DNA from: Scilla litardierei
Taxonomy: Eukaryota > Streptophyta > Magnoliopsida > Asparagales > Asparagaceae
Reading direction: 5' to 3'
Length of the DNA stretch: 64,000 bases
Assembly (NCBI GenBank): GCA_030789695.1
Contig: CM061142.1
Span: 146,713,266 to 146,777,265 of the forward strand
The translations under genes were made by a program, and so were the position numbers. Positions 23,868 through 34,050 of this stretch are shown in pieces. Position 1 is the first letter of the stretch; each line of letters opens with the position of its first letter. The notes below the pieces were generated by a model, which saw only the letters and a program-made list of their open reading frames with translations, was not told where the DNA came from and ran no database searches.

Positions 23868-24080
23868 TCATCCAAGGGCAGTCTAATTCGTCTATAAAAT
23901 GGCTTTCCAACGCACAAGCCCTCTTCAACCTCTACACTTCGAGTGATGGTTATCAGTCATGAGGAAGGAGTAATGCTACACTCGACTGTAGGCTCATCCT
24001 CATCCAAGGGCAGTCCAATTCGTCTATAAATGGCTTCCATACCCACAAATTATATTCAACCACAACACTTCGAGTGCTGT
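23868..24080 (+). promoter_or_regulatory. two tandem TATA modules upstream of the DUF674 fragment
   Basis: The block CTCATCCTCATCCAAGGGCA, then GTC(T/C)AATTCGTCTATAAA(A)TGGCTTCC, and later ACACTTCGAGTG occurs twice, about 118 bp apart (TATA at about 23898 and 24015). The second is about 190 bp upstream of the DUF674 ATG. Related minus-strand copies occur elsewhere in the 23-35 kb region. Confidence 0.6.
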
Positions 24081-24203
24081 GAAAGGCATGAGAAAGAAGT
24101 AACCTTGCTCAAATATTACTCTGACCATATCAAGCTAACCCTTCCCAAACAACCAGAGACCATAGCTTAAACAAACCATCACCGGTTTGCTGCAGCAGTG
24201 AAG

Positions 24204-24368
24204 ATGGCCACCCAAACGAGGTTGAAGCTTTTCATAGACAAGGGGATGAAGAGAGTGTTGTTCGTGGAAGCGGGCAAAGAGTTTGTCAATTTCCTCTTCA
24301 GCCTTTTGGCCATGCCTGTGGGCTCAGTCATCAAGCTCATCACCAAAGAAAAAGTGGCAGTGGTATGA
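24204..24368 (+). pseudogene. DUF674 gene 5' fragment
   Basis: A 54-codon frame starting ATGGCCACCCAAACG encodes LKLFIDKGMKRVLFVEAGKE and then FVNFLFSLLAMPVGSVIKL, a very good match to the start of plant DUF674 proteins (LKLLIDKKS..VLFAEAGKDFVDFLFSLL.LPVG). It ends GTATGA, where GT could be a former splice donor. The family is plant-specific and of unknown function. The full protein is several hundred residues, so this is a captured fragment. It sits downstream of the TATA module at 24007. A second DUF674 piece lies at 33928-34050. Confidence 0.85.
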
Positions 24369-24733
24369 AAATCATTTATGTAATGAAGCCCATCATTAAA
24401 TGTGCTGAAAACTGAATCTCTTGAAAGCTGTATCTATGAAAAATGATTTATCTGGTATTTTAGTTCAAAATGCAGCTAGTGTGGCTTTGAATTCCTAGGT
24501 CTGCGGGTACAAACTAAAACTTAATACCCAAAGTTTTAATTATGAGAGTATGAGGATGATGCCTATCATTCGAGAAATCTATATGCTGCTGTCGATCTCA
24601 TATCTTATAATTTATCTGTTACAGCAGGTCACGCCAATTGTCAAGAAATCATTCTAGAAATTGTTTCCATTGATCAAAAAATAACTCCAAGTACAACGAA
24701 CAAAAAGGAGAAACAAAAAAGGGTTCGATCCAC

Positions 24734-25650
24734 CTATGATGCAGGAGATCGAGAAGAGGCGTCCCCAGGCGATTCGTCTTCTCCCGAACCAGTAGGGTGA
24801 CCAGGGACAACCGGAGGTCGGGGAAGCATTCTTCGGCCCCACGCCTCGAACGCTGCCAAACAATCCCGGAAGGACCTCTCGATCTGAGCAGTAAAAATGG
24901 CCGAGAACTCCCGGAATCCTTCACGGATAGACTCCACGATCTTCGGAGCCAGGACATCCCCATAGTCCATCTGGACCTCAGCTACGATCTGACCATGGGC
25001 CACTTCCCGCAGGTCGCCTATATCGGCCCAAAGAGCGCCTTTCGCCTTTCTATGCTCCTCCCGGGCGAGGGACAGTGCATCCTCAGCATACTTGGCCGAA
25101 CTCTTGGCGACAGCCAGAGCCTCTGTCAAACATCCCACCTCCGAGGTGAGCTCTGCAACTCTCAGTTTGAACTGGTGGGCCTCCTTGGCTGATTGCTCAG
25201 CCGCCTCAGCCCTCAGGCGCTCCTGCGCCAAGGCCGCCTCAAGACCATCTACAGCAACCGGGTAAACCTGCAAGACCGCAGGGATGAATGTCGCCATCAA
25301 CAAAACATTCGTTGAAGAAAAAAGGGTCCGACATGCTGGATATGCCATACCAGAGAGTCTGCCAGTTTCTCCCTGAAGGAGCGGTCACTCGGAAGGACAG
25401 CTGGACTACTCTCACTCCTCTTCTTCTTCCTCTCGGGACCTTCAGACCACGAGTGAGAGCGTCTCTTCTTCTCCTCATTCCCGGTTAACACACGGGAACC
25501 CTGCTCGACGGCCGCCACGTCCCCCTCTCCGAGGTCGAGACCGGAGGGCGAATCAATCTGATTCGCCACGAAGGGCGAAGGGTCGGCCGTGCCCAAGGGC
25601 GGATGGTGAGGAACGTTAGGAACGTCTTCACTGAAATCCCGACCCACCAT
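24734..25650 (-). CDS. coiled-coil protein, two exons (gene A)
   Basis: Exon 1 25650-25333 starts ATGGTGGGTCGG, directly after a polypyrimidine-AG tract that could itself be a splice acceptor, so an upstream exon is possible. A 65-bp intron (25332-25268, GTCGGA...CTTGCAG) joins it in phase 0 to exon 2 (25267-24734). The product is 283 residues: acidic/polar N-terminus, a basic stretch near residues 68-80 (EEKKRRSHSWSEGPERKKK), and an Ala/Glu/Leu-rich coiled coil from about residue 115 (GLEAALAQERLRAEAAEQ, VAELTSEVGCLTEALA), then a helical region ending in a Pro/Ser tail. It resembles the coiled-coil part of plant 'putative gypsy-type transposon' proteins, by general style only. A broken copy of exon 1 lies at 28035-28150. 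Role unknown. Confidence 0.6.
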
Positions 25651-26519
25651 CTGAGCAAAAAAGATGAAAATCAGGGTAACGAGCAACGGGTAAAGCAGAA
25701 TTTAAAAGGAGAAAGGCTTTATACTGAAGGTCCCTTCGAATCCAAGCCGTCAGTAAGGGACACGTGTCAAAGTCTCACAGAGGCGGCACTTCGAATACCA
25801 CTCCCCATGGGCGGGAGAATTCGTTCGACTGGCCTTCATTCAATGCGACCCAGTCCCCGGGTTATCCGATAAGTACGAACCCTTATCATGTATTCCCGAA
25901 AAGACGAGTGTTTTTACGTAGAAAGAAATAAAAGAAGAGAGCAGAAAGAACACTGCAGGTAGTTCGCACTTGCAGGAAAGTACAAGTAAAACTCCATCAC
26001 AGATAAAAAGACTGAGAAAATAACACAATATTCCATTTTAATGATACATTGATACATCTTATACATACACCAACATCTTCATATTCACAACTCACTCGAA
26101 AAAAGAAGGGCAAAAGTACAAGTCTCTCATCATACATCAAATCGTAACACTAACACCCTTAGATGAGGACTACATGCATAAGATGTATTATTTGACACTT
26201 TGAATTGATTGTTTTTGTATCTCAATGATTGAATGCACCTCAGTCTTGCATTACACTTTGCCTGTTGCATGTGTCGATCCATTGTTGTACACCTAGCCTG
26301 TTGCACGTGCACGCTTTCACATGTTCATAAGTATAGTTGTTACTGCCTTTACTACAGTAGATGTATATGCCATGACATACACTCTGCCTGATGACATGCA
26401 CCATTTCCAAACTTTATGTAAGGACTAGTTGTGACATGGAATTTCTTAACAATTATGCAACGGTGATACGAATAATAAATTTACCCTTTCACATCTAAAC
26501 GTGGATGGAAAAAAAAATG

Positions 26520-26620
26520 GTTGTGTGCTGTGTGCAATTGTGAGTTTTGAGTGGGCGTGTGCGGAGAGCAATTATAGGGTTTGAGTCGTTTTATGCGATG
26601 AGCAATAACCCCATGCCTTT
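26520..26620. repeat. motif copies upstream of gene B
   Basis: GTGTGCGGAGAGCAATTATAG (about 26558) and TTTATGCGATGAGCAATAAC (about 26590) are degenerate copies of the dispersed motif, 340-400 bp before the gene B start codon. The remainder of 25690-26950 has no supported gene. Confidence 0.55.
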
Positions 26621-26953
26621 TCGGCGCCGTACACGGGTTCAACATTGGCCCCCGTGATTCGTTCTCGATTATAAACGCGGATCGAGGCCGACTGATAGGT
26701 AATTTCCTTTAATAGGGCACGACATTCGAAGCATCAAATTTGGATTAAGGTCGCCAAAACCTTTCGCCTATCTCAACCGTTGTTTTTGCCAAAATTCCGA
26801 CACGTGTCGATCATCTTGTCCATTCGTTCGCGTAATAAAAGAAATTGGAGGTGAGGCCAATGGCTTTAGCGCTCCGAGGAAATCTCATCATCTTATTATT
26901 TCTTCCAGAAACAAAAAATAGCGGGAGGAGCATACAGAGAGGTTACTTCAGCG

Positions 26954-27945
26954 ATGGAGCGGGCCAATGAAGAAGGCCGTAAGAGGAAGATGGCAGAGGA
27001 GGAAGAGGAGGAATGGGAGGAATGGGAGGAATCGGAGGAATCGGCGAACCTCATGCTGGAGTTGGGGGAGGCTGGATGCTCCTCAAGTCAAGCTGCACGG
27101 TCTTTGAAGGCGGCTCCTTCTGATCCTCGAGTTGGGGGCGCATCGTCCTCCAGCACGCCACACGACGGGTGGCCATACGAGGACATTGATCCTCCGGTCC
27201 CTTCCGTCTGCCCCATACCTCCAGAGTTCGGCCACCTTCTGCAGTCGAACCGCATTGGGTCTGGCCATCATGCGGAGATTCACGAGGAGACCTATCGGCC
27301 ACCGTACATCGTGGGGACAGCCGAGTCGGCCCTCCTGGACTTTGGGACGGGGGCTCGTCTGGCGGAGAATATCACTCTGCCAAGGGATGTCGATTTCCTG
27401 AATGGGGTCGACCTTGAGACGATGGCCAACTGCTTCGTTCGCAGTGGCCTTCAGGTTCGTTGCCAATGTGCATTCCGAATTTTGCTTCCCCTTCTGGTTT
27501 TGCTGATTGTCGCCATCTGCAGGGGACCATTTTTGGGGCAGGTCTGCGCCGCAGGGCCCGCGAACTGATCGAGGGGCAGCGCCGGGTGGCGGATGCCGAG
27601 AACGAGGCTTCTGATCTCAGAGCTCAGGTGAAGAAGCTGGAGGAAGATTTGGGGAAGATAATGGCCGCCAAGGGCAAGTCGGATTGGGCGGCCTCGGACG
27701 CGAAATCCAGCCTCGCCGCCTTGTCAAGCGCCAAGAAGCAGTTGGAAGATCAGTGGGGTAGAGAGCGTTCTCAACTTCGAGCTGATCTTGAGGCATCGAG
27801 GAAGGAGGTTGCTAACCTTCAGGCCAAGCTTCTCGAGAAGGAGCAAGAGGTCGACGCTTTCAAATCTCGGGCCACCGCCAAGATGGAAAGGGTGGCGAGA
27901 GCGATAAAGGACCTCTTTACAGCCGACGGTGCGTCGTCTTCCTAA
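26954..27945 (+). CDS. coiled-coil protein, two exons (gene B)
   Basis: Exon 1 26954-27454 starts ATGGAGCGGGCC and ends CTTCAG. A 68-bp intron (27455-27522, GTTCGT...ATCTGCAG) joins in phase 0 to exon 2 (27523-27945), giving 307 residues. The N-terminus has a Glu-rich run (residues 15-30), then a Pro-rich region and FLNGVDLETMANCFVRSGLQ. Exon 2 starts GTIFGAGLRRRARELI and continues as a long coiled coil (VADAENEASDLRAQVKKLEE, RSQLRADLEASRKEVANLQA). The architecture and splice position equal those of gene C (42284-55051): ADxxRLxENxxLP, (D/E)xxAN, then GAxLRRR after the intron. No known enzymatic motif. I would call it a transposon-associated structural or DNA-linked protein only as a guess. 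Confidence 0.65.
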
Positions 27946-28034
27946 ATTTTGGGAATCGTTACTTTTGTAAGACTGCTGCTCGCGAGCGAGTCATATGTAA
28001 TTTTTTCAGAATTTAATGAAGGGAATTTTTGCAA

Positions 28035-28150
28035 TAGACGCCGAGTGAGAGCGTTTACTTCCTCCCCCTGATTCCAGGTCGACACCCGGGAACCCTGTTG
28101 GACGGCCGACACGGCCCCGTCACCGAGGACGAGACTGGCGGGAGAATGAC
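28035..28150 (-). pseudogene. fragment of a gene A-like exon 1
   Basis: GAGTGAGAGCGTTTACTTC, then CAGGTCGACACCCGGGAACC, CTGTTGGACGGCCG and GAGACTGGCGGGAG match 25450-25550 in gene A exon 1 with substitutions. It follows gene B directly, so A-like and B-like sequences occur as neighbours twice. Confidence 0.65.
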
Positions 28151-28194
28151 CTTCCGTATATGATCGCGATGAGTAATTGTGTGTACTGTGTAAT

Positions 28195-28340
28195 TGTATA
28201 CAGTTTAGCTCCGAGCGCACAACGGATTGTTAAATAACACCGTTGTGCACGACGAGCAAAACTCGGTAATTGTAGAAAGCGTTGCTTAGCGCGAACAACT
28301 TTCATTTCTGTTGCAAGTTGTGCACGCTGAGCAATTATGT
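28195..28340. repeat. GCTCA-CGCGCACAAC motif cluster
   Basis: Four copies in alternating orientation: TTAGCTCCGAGCGCACAACGG, GTTGTGCACGACGAGCAAAAC, GCTTAGCGCGAACAACTTTC and GTTGTGCACGCTGAGCAATTA. Another inverted pair lies at 28555-28610. No gene is supported between 27946 and 28910. Confidence 0.75.
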
Positions 28341-28654
28341 GGGATGATTAATTAGTGTCCAGGGGTAAATGGAAGCTGGTATAAACAAAAGTAGCACTTC
28401 TACTAAATAAAGGTCAACAGACGATTTCTCGTGAATATACAGAATAATCTTGTACCTCGGGTATTTATTGTATGTATTACACAGATGCTGTTCCCAAATA
28501 AAGATCCACTGACGTGCTGAGCGATGTGATCATAATCGTTGGACTCGATCAAAATTTCTAAACGCGCACAACGTTCACGCCGTTTGCCAGTTGTGCGTGC
28601 TGTGTAAATCTTAGTATATTACTTTTCACTAATTTTTCCCATTAAATTTCATTG

Positions 28655-28895
28655 TTGGAATTTGATTTAAGCAATCATCAATGTATATATCACCAATCAC
28701 AAGTTTGTAATGGGCTGCAAATGTATCACATTAAATGACATTGTATTAAGGTCTGTGTAATGGGCTGCAAATGTATCACATTAAATGACATTGTATTAAG
28801 GTCTGTGTAATGGGCTGCAAATGTATCACATTAAATGACATTATATTGAGGTTTGAATTCCAACATACTACAACATTTATGCATTCCAATGAACA
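28655..28895. repeat. dispersed repeat R1, copy 2, with 50-bp triplication
   Basis: R1 sequence (see 22755) in which the unit TAATGGGCTGCAAATGTATC...ATTAAGGTCTGTG is present three times, starting at 28708, 28758 and 28808. The first two units are identical over 50 bp. Confidence 0.85.
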
Positions 28896-28910
28896 TAACA
28901 CTACATCTCC

Positions 28911-29147
28911 GCCGTTCTCTTGTTCGCTGCATCTTCTGCTTTATACTTCTTTGACTCAAGGAACATCCTTTCAATCTCCTCCTGGGTCTACGTGGCACTT
29001 ATCGTTAGTGATAGTGATCTTATTTTTCTGCACACATACTTTCCTCTGCAGAGGCATTCAAGATACCGTCGGCATCTATCTCAAGGCAAACCATGACACT
29101 TCGAACACCCTTGGGAGCAGGAGGGATACCAGCAAGAACAAACTCCC
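28911..29147 (-). pseudogene. HSP70 gene fragment (substrate-binding domain), frameshifted
   Basis: The minus strand encodes [32 protein letters not shown], then, after frameshifts, NKITITNDK and EEIERMFLESKKYKAED. This is the end of the HSP70 substrate-binding domain and start of the lid (GKFELx[45 protein letters not shown]). It starts just after a splice-acceptor-like TTTTCCTAG at 29155-29148, so a spliced exon edge was kept. At least two frameshifts and a TAG at 28911-28913 make it non-functional. It is a captured host gene piece inside transposon-rich DNA. Confidence 0.85.
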
Positions 29148-29369
29148 CTAGGAAAAGATAGAATAAAAAAGTAAATATAATTAGACTTAGATAGATATAA
29201 GATAGAACAATTGTTATCATCAAGCAGTTGTGTATGCAATGATTCTGAACGGAACTTACGAAGGGTCAAAGAATTTTTGCAAGTTGGCATGGACGAGAAT
29301 GAAGCTGTAATGATTGCAAGAACATCTTTGCCTTCATTTGAGGTTTACAATGAAGAAGAACAGATCATG

Positions 29370-29650
29370 CGAAGAGGTGCAAAAGAACATCTTCGCCGCC
29401 ATATAAAGGTGATGTATTCAATTTCTGCATCACGGCACTTACCGCTAGTATATTGGCCATCTTTGTGTGCTGTAGACGACGCACTTATGAACAACAACAA
29501 AATTACAAATTTGAAGAAAAAACATTGTATTAGAAGAATCAGAGAGAATCAGATAAAGGAACTATAATCACCTGGGGTAGTGGTTGATGAGGTCTGGTGG
29601 GTACGGAAACCATATACAGACGAGTTGGACTGACCAAGTACGAGGATGGA
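29370..29650 (-). other. TATA module and related short frame, copy 2
   Basis: The minus strand has CCAACTCGTCTGTATATGG (about 29625-29607) followed downstream by AAAGATGGCCAATATACTAG (about 29461). It matches the module at 22980-23560. The frame after the ATG is short and ends without a known domain. 29650-30037 has one motif copy (ACTCAACGCGCACAACGGC, about 29779) and nothing else I can name. Confidence 0.45.
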
Positions 29651-30037
29651 AACACCGTAGAGTAACAGTTCGTGCTCGTGAATATATGGCAGATGGATAC
29701 CAGCCAGACGTTGTTCCAACTAGTATCCGAGTGCGGTGGAGCGCGAAGAGAAAAATTGCTTGAAGGTAGACCTTTTTATACTCAACGCGCACAACGGCAA
29801 AAAAAACATCTGGTTTCGATTAGCAAAAGAGAAAAATCTAAATACACCGATACTCTTGCGGTGCATGTCCAAGTTTTTCCAAAAAAACATACAGCATCAT
29901 ATCAAAAGACAGTAACTGTGACAAATCACAGTATAGTTAATATTTTTGCTTAGTGGACACAAAGGTCACTACTTTTGGACGCAGGGCGGGCTGATTAACT
30001 TTGAGCAATGGAATACAGTTTTGCTCATACGACAAGT

Positions 30038-30786
30038 TCTCATGTCGTGACCGTGTCTACTGGGGATATTGCAGTTATGAGCAGCTCCAATAGAGATTCT
30101 TCACATTTTTGCACTGGTATGAAATGCAATAATGGCACTCGTAAGAAATTCTTCTGAGCATGGAAACAAATGAAGATGCACAGTTTCAGAGAAGATTGCG
30201 CAGTTTGAGAGCCGATACCTTGGTGGCACCTTCAGGCTGATGGCAATGTGAAGCATTCGAAAACATCGTGTGCTTCTTCTGAAGGAGCCAACACCATCGT
30301 TGATGATATCTGAAGTAGCAGACTCCATATTTGATGCCCATATAAATGTGACGAATTCAATTTCAGCAACACGGCAATTGCCGCAAGTTTATTGGCTATC
30401 TTTGTGTGTCGTTCTCATGTCGTGACCGTGTCTCCTGGGGATATTGCAGTTATGAGCAGCTCCAATAGAGATTCTTCACATTTTTGCACTGGTATGAAAT
30501 GCAATAATGGCACTCGTAAGAAATTCTTCTGAGCATGGAAACAAATGAGGATGCACAGTTTCAGAGAAGATTGCGCAGTTTGAGAGCCGATACCTTGGTG
30601 GCACCTTCAGGCTGATGGCAATGTGAAGCATTCGAAAACATCGTGTGCTTCTTCTGAAGGAGCCAACACCATCGTTGATGATATCTGAAGTAGCAGACTC
30701 CATCTTTGATGCCCATATAAATGTGACGAATTCAATTTCAGCAACACGGCAATTGCCGCAAGTTTATTGGCTATCTTTGTGTGTCG
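30038..30786. repeat. 375-bp tandem duplication
   Basis: Sequence from TTCTCATGTCGTGACCGTG to TTGGCTATCTTTGTGTGTCG is repeated with a 375-bp period (30038-30412, 30413-30786) and only a few differences, for example CTACTGGGG/CTCCTGGGG. Minus-strand frames 30328-30101 and 30703-30476 are nearly identical 75-codon frames that exist only because of the duplication. Confidence 0.92.
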
Positions 30787-30935
30787 TAGACGAAGCATTC
30801 AGTAGTAAGAACAAAAATTGACGCTATCATCGAGAGGAGTAGTGGTTGACGATGTCTAGAGGGAAGTGAATCACTTTATATAGACGAATTGGACTGGGTA
30901 TGGTTCGCATGGATGAGGCTGAGACTACAGTTGGG
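30787..30935 (-). promoter_or_regulatory. TATA module, copy 3
   Basis: The minus strand reads CCAATTCGTCTATATAAAGTG (about 30892-30872) with the same surroundings (AACCACTAC, GATGATAG) as the other modules. The related frame continues into the 375-bp duplication. Motif copies follow at about 30990 (TTGCTCAAAGCGCAAAACGG) and 31020. Confidence 0.5.
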
Positions 30936-31248
30936 TTACCGTGGGCTACAGAAATTGACGCTAACAAAATTGATTGCCTCTAAGAAAATTGCTCAAAGCG
31001 CAAAACGGGTAAAAATATGGCAGTTGTGCGAGTTGAGCAAATTATTTATGTTTATACAATATTACTCATAAATCCATTTATAGCGATGTGAACACCTCAA
31101 ATGAAACAGCGTGACCCATGAGTATCAACACATAGATATAAGTTGTCTTATTCTGGAAACAGTAAGATATGTGTTTCTTATCACTTAATAAATGTCTGTA
31201 CACCCATCAGTCTGAATATTATTTAATTCTCCCCCAATTTTGTGTTTT

Positions 31249-33060
31249 CTTTATTATTGGGATTTTTTATTGAACGTTGTGCGCGCTGAGGTAATTAATT
31301 ATGGGAATTTTGTATAGAACGTTGTGCGCGCAGAGTAATTATTCGTTACGACTGTTTTGCTCAACACGCACAGCTGGGTGTATTTTGATCTGATGTACGC
31401 GCTGTATTATATATGCAAACTGTGTACCTTTTTAAATACCCCGCACAATCCGCACTAAGACGCAAATTTAAACAAATCAAAGAAATGTGAATATTTTTGC
31501 TATCTTATTCTGTAAACTGTCGGATATGTGTTGTCTTATCACGTAAATGTCTATATACCCATCAATCAATTGCTCCGCATTATATTTGCATCAATTTTGA
31601 TTTTTTTATCTGGCATCTCAGTGACAGTCAGTCTGAACATTAATTAATTCTCCACCCAATTTTGTGTTTTCTTTATTATTGGGATTTTTTATTCAACGTT
31701 GTGCGCGCTGAAGATATTAATTATGGGAATTTAGTATTGAAAGTTGTGCGGCTATGGTAATTATTCGTTACGACCGTTTTTCTCAACGCGCACAGCCGGG
31801 TGTATTTTGATCCGTTGTGCGCGCTGTATTATATGTCCAAAATGTATACAATTTAAAAACCCCGCACGGTGCGCACTAAAACTCAAATTTTACCAAATCA
31901 AATTTTACTCAAACTTAAATTTCCTTACACCCATAAATCAACTACTGCCATTATATTTGCATCAATTTTGATTTTTTTTTTCTTGCATGTCAGTATGAAC
32001 AGTAATTAATCTACAAAAATTTTGTGTTTCTTTTTTATTATTGGGATTTTTTATTGAACGTTGTGCGCGCTGAAGTTATTAATTATGGGGATTTTGTAAT
32101 GAATGTTGTGCGCGCAGAGATTACGAACATTATACGTGCACCTCATGGGCATTCACGTTCCGTTTGAATACACATATTCTGCAAACAGTCGAATATGTGT
32201 TGTCTTATCAATTAAATGTATTGAACGTTGTGCGCGCTGATGTAATAAATTATGGGAATTATGGGAATTAAATGTATCGAACGTTGTGCGCGCAGCGGAA
32301 TTATTCGTTACGACCGTTTTGCTCAACGCGCACAGCTGGGTGTATTTTGATCCGTTGTGCGCGCTGTATTATATTTTATAAATGTATACCTTTTTATATA
32401 CCCCGCACTAAGGATCAAATTTTAACAAATCAAAGAAATGTAGATATTTTTGCTGTCTTTATCTGAAAAAGTCTGATATGTGTTGTCTTATCACTTAAAT
32501 GTCTTTACACCATCAATCAACTGTTGCGCATCAGATTTGCTTCAATGGTAATTTTTTTTAACTGGCCTGTCAGTCTGAAGTGACTCTGAACATTAATTAA
32601 TTCTCCCCCAATTTTATTTTCTTCTTTATTATTGGGATTTTATATTGAACGTTGTGCGCGCTGAAGTTATTAATTATGGGGATTTTGTATTGAACGTTGT
32701 GGGCGTAGAGTAATTATTCGTAACGTCCACTTTGCTCAACGCGCACAGCTGGGTGTATTTTGATCCGTTGTGCGCGCTGTATTATATATCCAAAATGTAT
32801 TTTTTTAAACAAATCAAAGAAATGTAGCTATTTTTGATGTCCTATTATGTAAACAGTAGGATATGTGTTGTCTTATCACTTAAATGTCTTTACACCCATC
32901 AATCAACTGCTGCGCATCAAATTTGCTTAAATTTTGATTTTTTAAATAATGTCAGACTGAACATTATTTAATTCTCGCCCGATTTTGTGTTTCTTTTATA
33001 TTTTGGGATTTTTTATTGAACGTTTTGCACGCAGAGCAATTATTCGTTACGACCGTTTTG
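31249..33060. repeat. irregular 360-420-bp tandem array built on motif pairs
   Basis: The block TATTGGGATTTTTTATTGAA, CGTTGTGCGCGCTGA, ATTAATTATGGG, CGTTGTGCGCGCAGAGTAATT, TTCGTTACGACCGTTTTGCT, CAACGCGCACAGCTGGGTGT, ATTTTGATCCGTTGTGCGCG, and then CCCGCAC...AAATCAAAGAAATGT recurs from about 31249, 31671, 32031, 32215, 32621 and 32995, with unequal lengths. Each full unit holds four motif copies. No gene is supported here. Confidence 0.85.
32131..32172 (-). repeat. fragment of the 187-bp satellite inside the motif array
   Basis: These 42 bp are the exact reverse complement of part of the satellite unit (TGTATTCAAACGGAACGTG through GCACGTATA; compare 37686-37727). It is inverted and 4.6 kb away from the main array. 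Confidence 0.85.
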
Positions 33061-33164
33061 CTCAACGCGCCTAGGTGGGTGTAATTTGATCAGTGCTCGC
33101 AACCTTACCTTATGTTGCCCATATGACGGGATGATTAACTGTGGGTAATGGAGCATGTAATACA

Positions 33165-33440
33165 GTTTTGCTCAGCACGCACAACGGTCATGGCATCTGA
33201 CTATTGTGTGCGATGGTCTATTGTGTTTAATTGCATACAGTTTGGCTCTGCGAGCAAAAGGGTCACATCTACGTCCAGGTGTGTGATTTGAGTAATGGTT
33301 GATAACAAGATACTGTTTTGCTCATCGCGCACAGCGGTCAAACAAATTGATACGAACGTTGTGCATGCTAGTAACTGTGTGCACACGTAATTAGTTTATC
33401 ACAACATATAGCATGAGCCTGTTGTGCGCCCTGGGGAATT
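33165..33440. repeat. GCTCA-CGCGCACAAC motif cluster
   Basis: Copies include TTGCTCAGCACGCACAACGG (about 33172), TTTGGCTCTGCGAGCAAAAGGG, TTTGCTCATCGCGCACAGCGG (about 33319) and GTTGTGCGCCCTGGGGAATTT. R1 repeat pieces follow at 33480-33805. Confidence 0.7.
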
Positions 33441-33479
33441 TATAGTTCGGTGAACAGTGTTTGATCAGAATATCTATGT

Positions 33480-33805
33480 CGGACATTGATTCAAGTAAGC
33501 ATCAATGTATATATCACCTTATATCAATTTTGTATTGTCCTGTAATTGTATCAAATTAAATGACATAGTATTAAGGTCTGAATTCTAACAAACTACAGCA
33601 TTATGCATTATAATGTACATAATGCATAAATGTTATTTATAGTTCGGTAAACAATTTTGCTCAGTAATATCAACGTCGGACATATATATCACATATATCA
33701 TTTTTGTATTAGGGTCTGAATTCCAAAATACTACAACATTTATGCATTATTCTGTACATTACACAACAAAGTTGAAACTACAGCTAAACATTTTGCAACT
33801 TCACA
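33480..33805. repeat. dispersed repeat R1, copies 3 and 4 (partial)
   Basis: CAAGTAAGCATCAATGTATA, TCAAATTAAATGACATAGTA and ACATTTATGCATTATTCTG match R1 at 22755 and 28655. The second partial copy (about 33690-33805) ends ACAGCTAAACATTTTGCAAC like copy 1. Confidence 0.7.
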
Positions 33806-33927
33806 GTTTGGAACTGGTATGAAATTCAATCGCGTGAATATCCTAATGGTACATTGAACCCCACTACGCAAAACTGTTCACAGTGACAGAGTCATGCTGA
33901 ACAGCTCAAGCAAGATGGCATTTATGA

Positions 33928-34050
33928 TCAGCTCCAATAGCACGCACCATCATCACTAGCATCCAGATCGTCCATAACGGTATAAGTAGCCACTCCTTTA
34001 ACGAAGTTGGCTGATCTGGATTCTTCAGCGCATGCCACTGTATGCGTTGA
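33928..34050 (-). pseudogene. DUF674 gene internal fragment
   Basis: The minus strand encodes SANFVKGVATYTVMDDLDAS before TGA at 33930-33928. DUF674 proteins contain FVKGVVTYMVMDDL at a comparable place, so this is another captured piece of that gene family (see 24204). It is preceded by the TATA module at 34405 and the short frame starting ATGAACAATATACTACCG (about 34252). Confidence 0.7.

Noticed and set aside
30101..30703. Two identical 75-codon minus-strand frames
   Set aside because: Their conservation comes from the 375-bp duplication, not selection.
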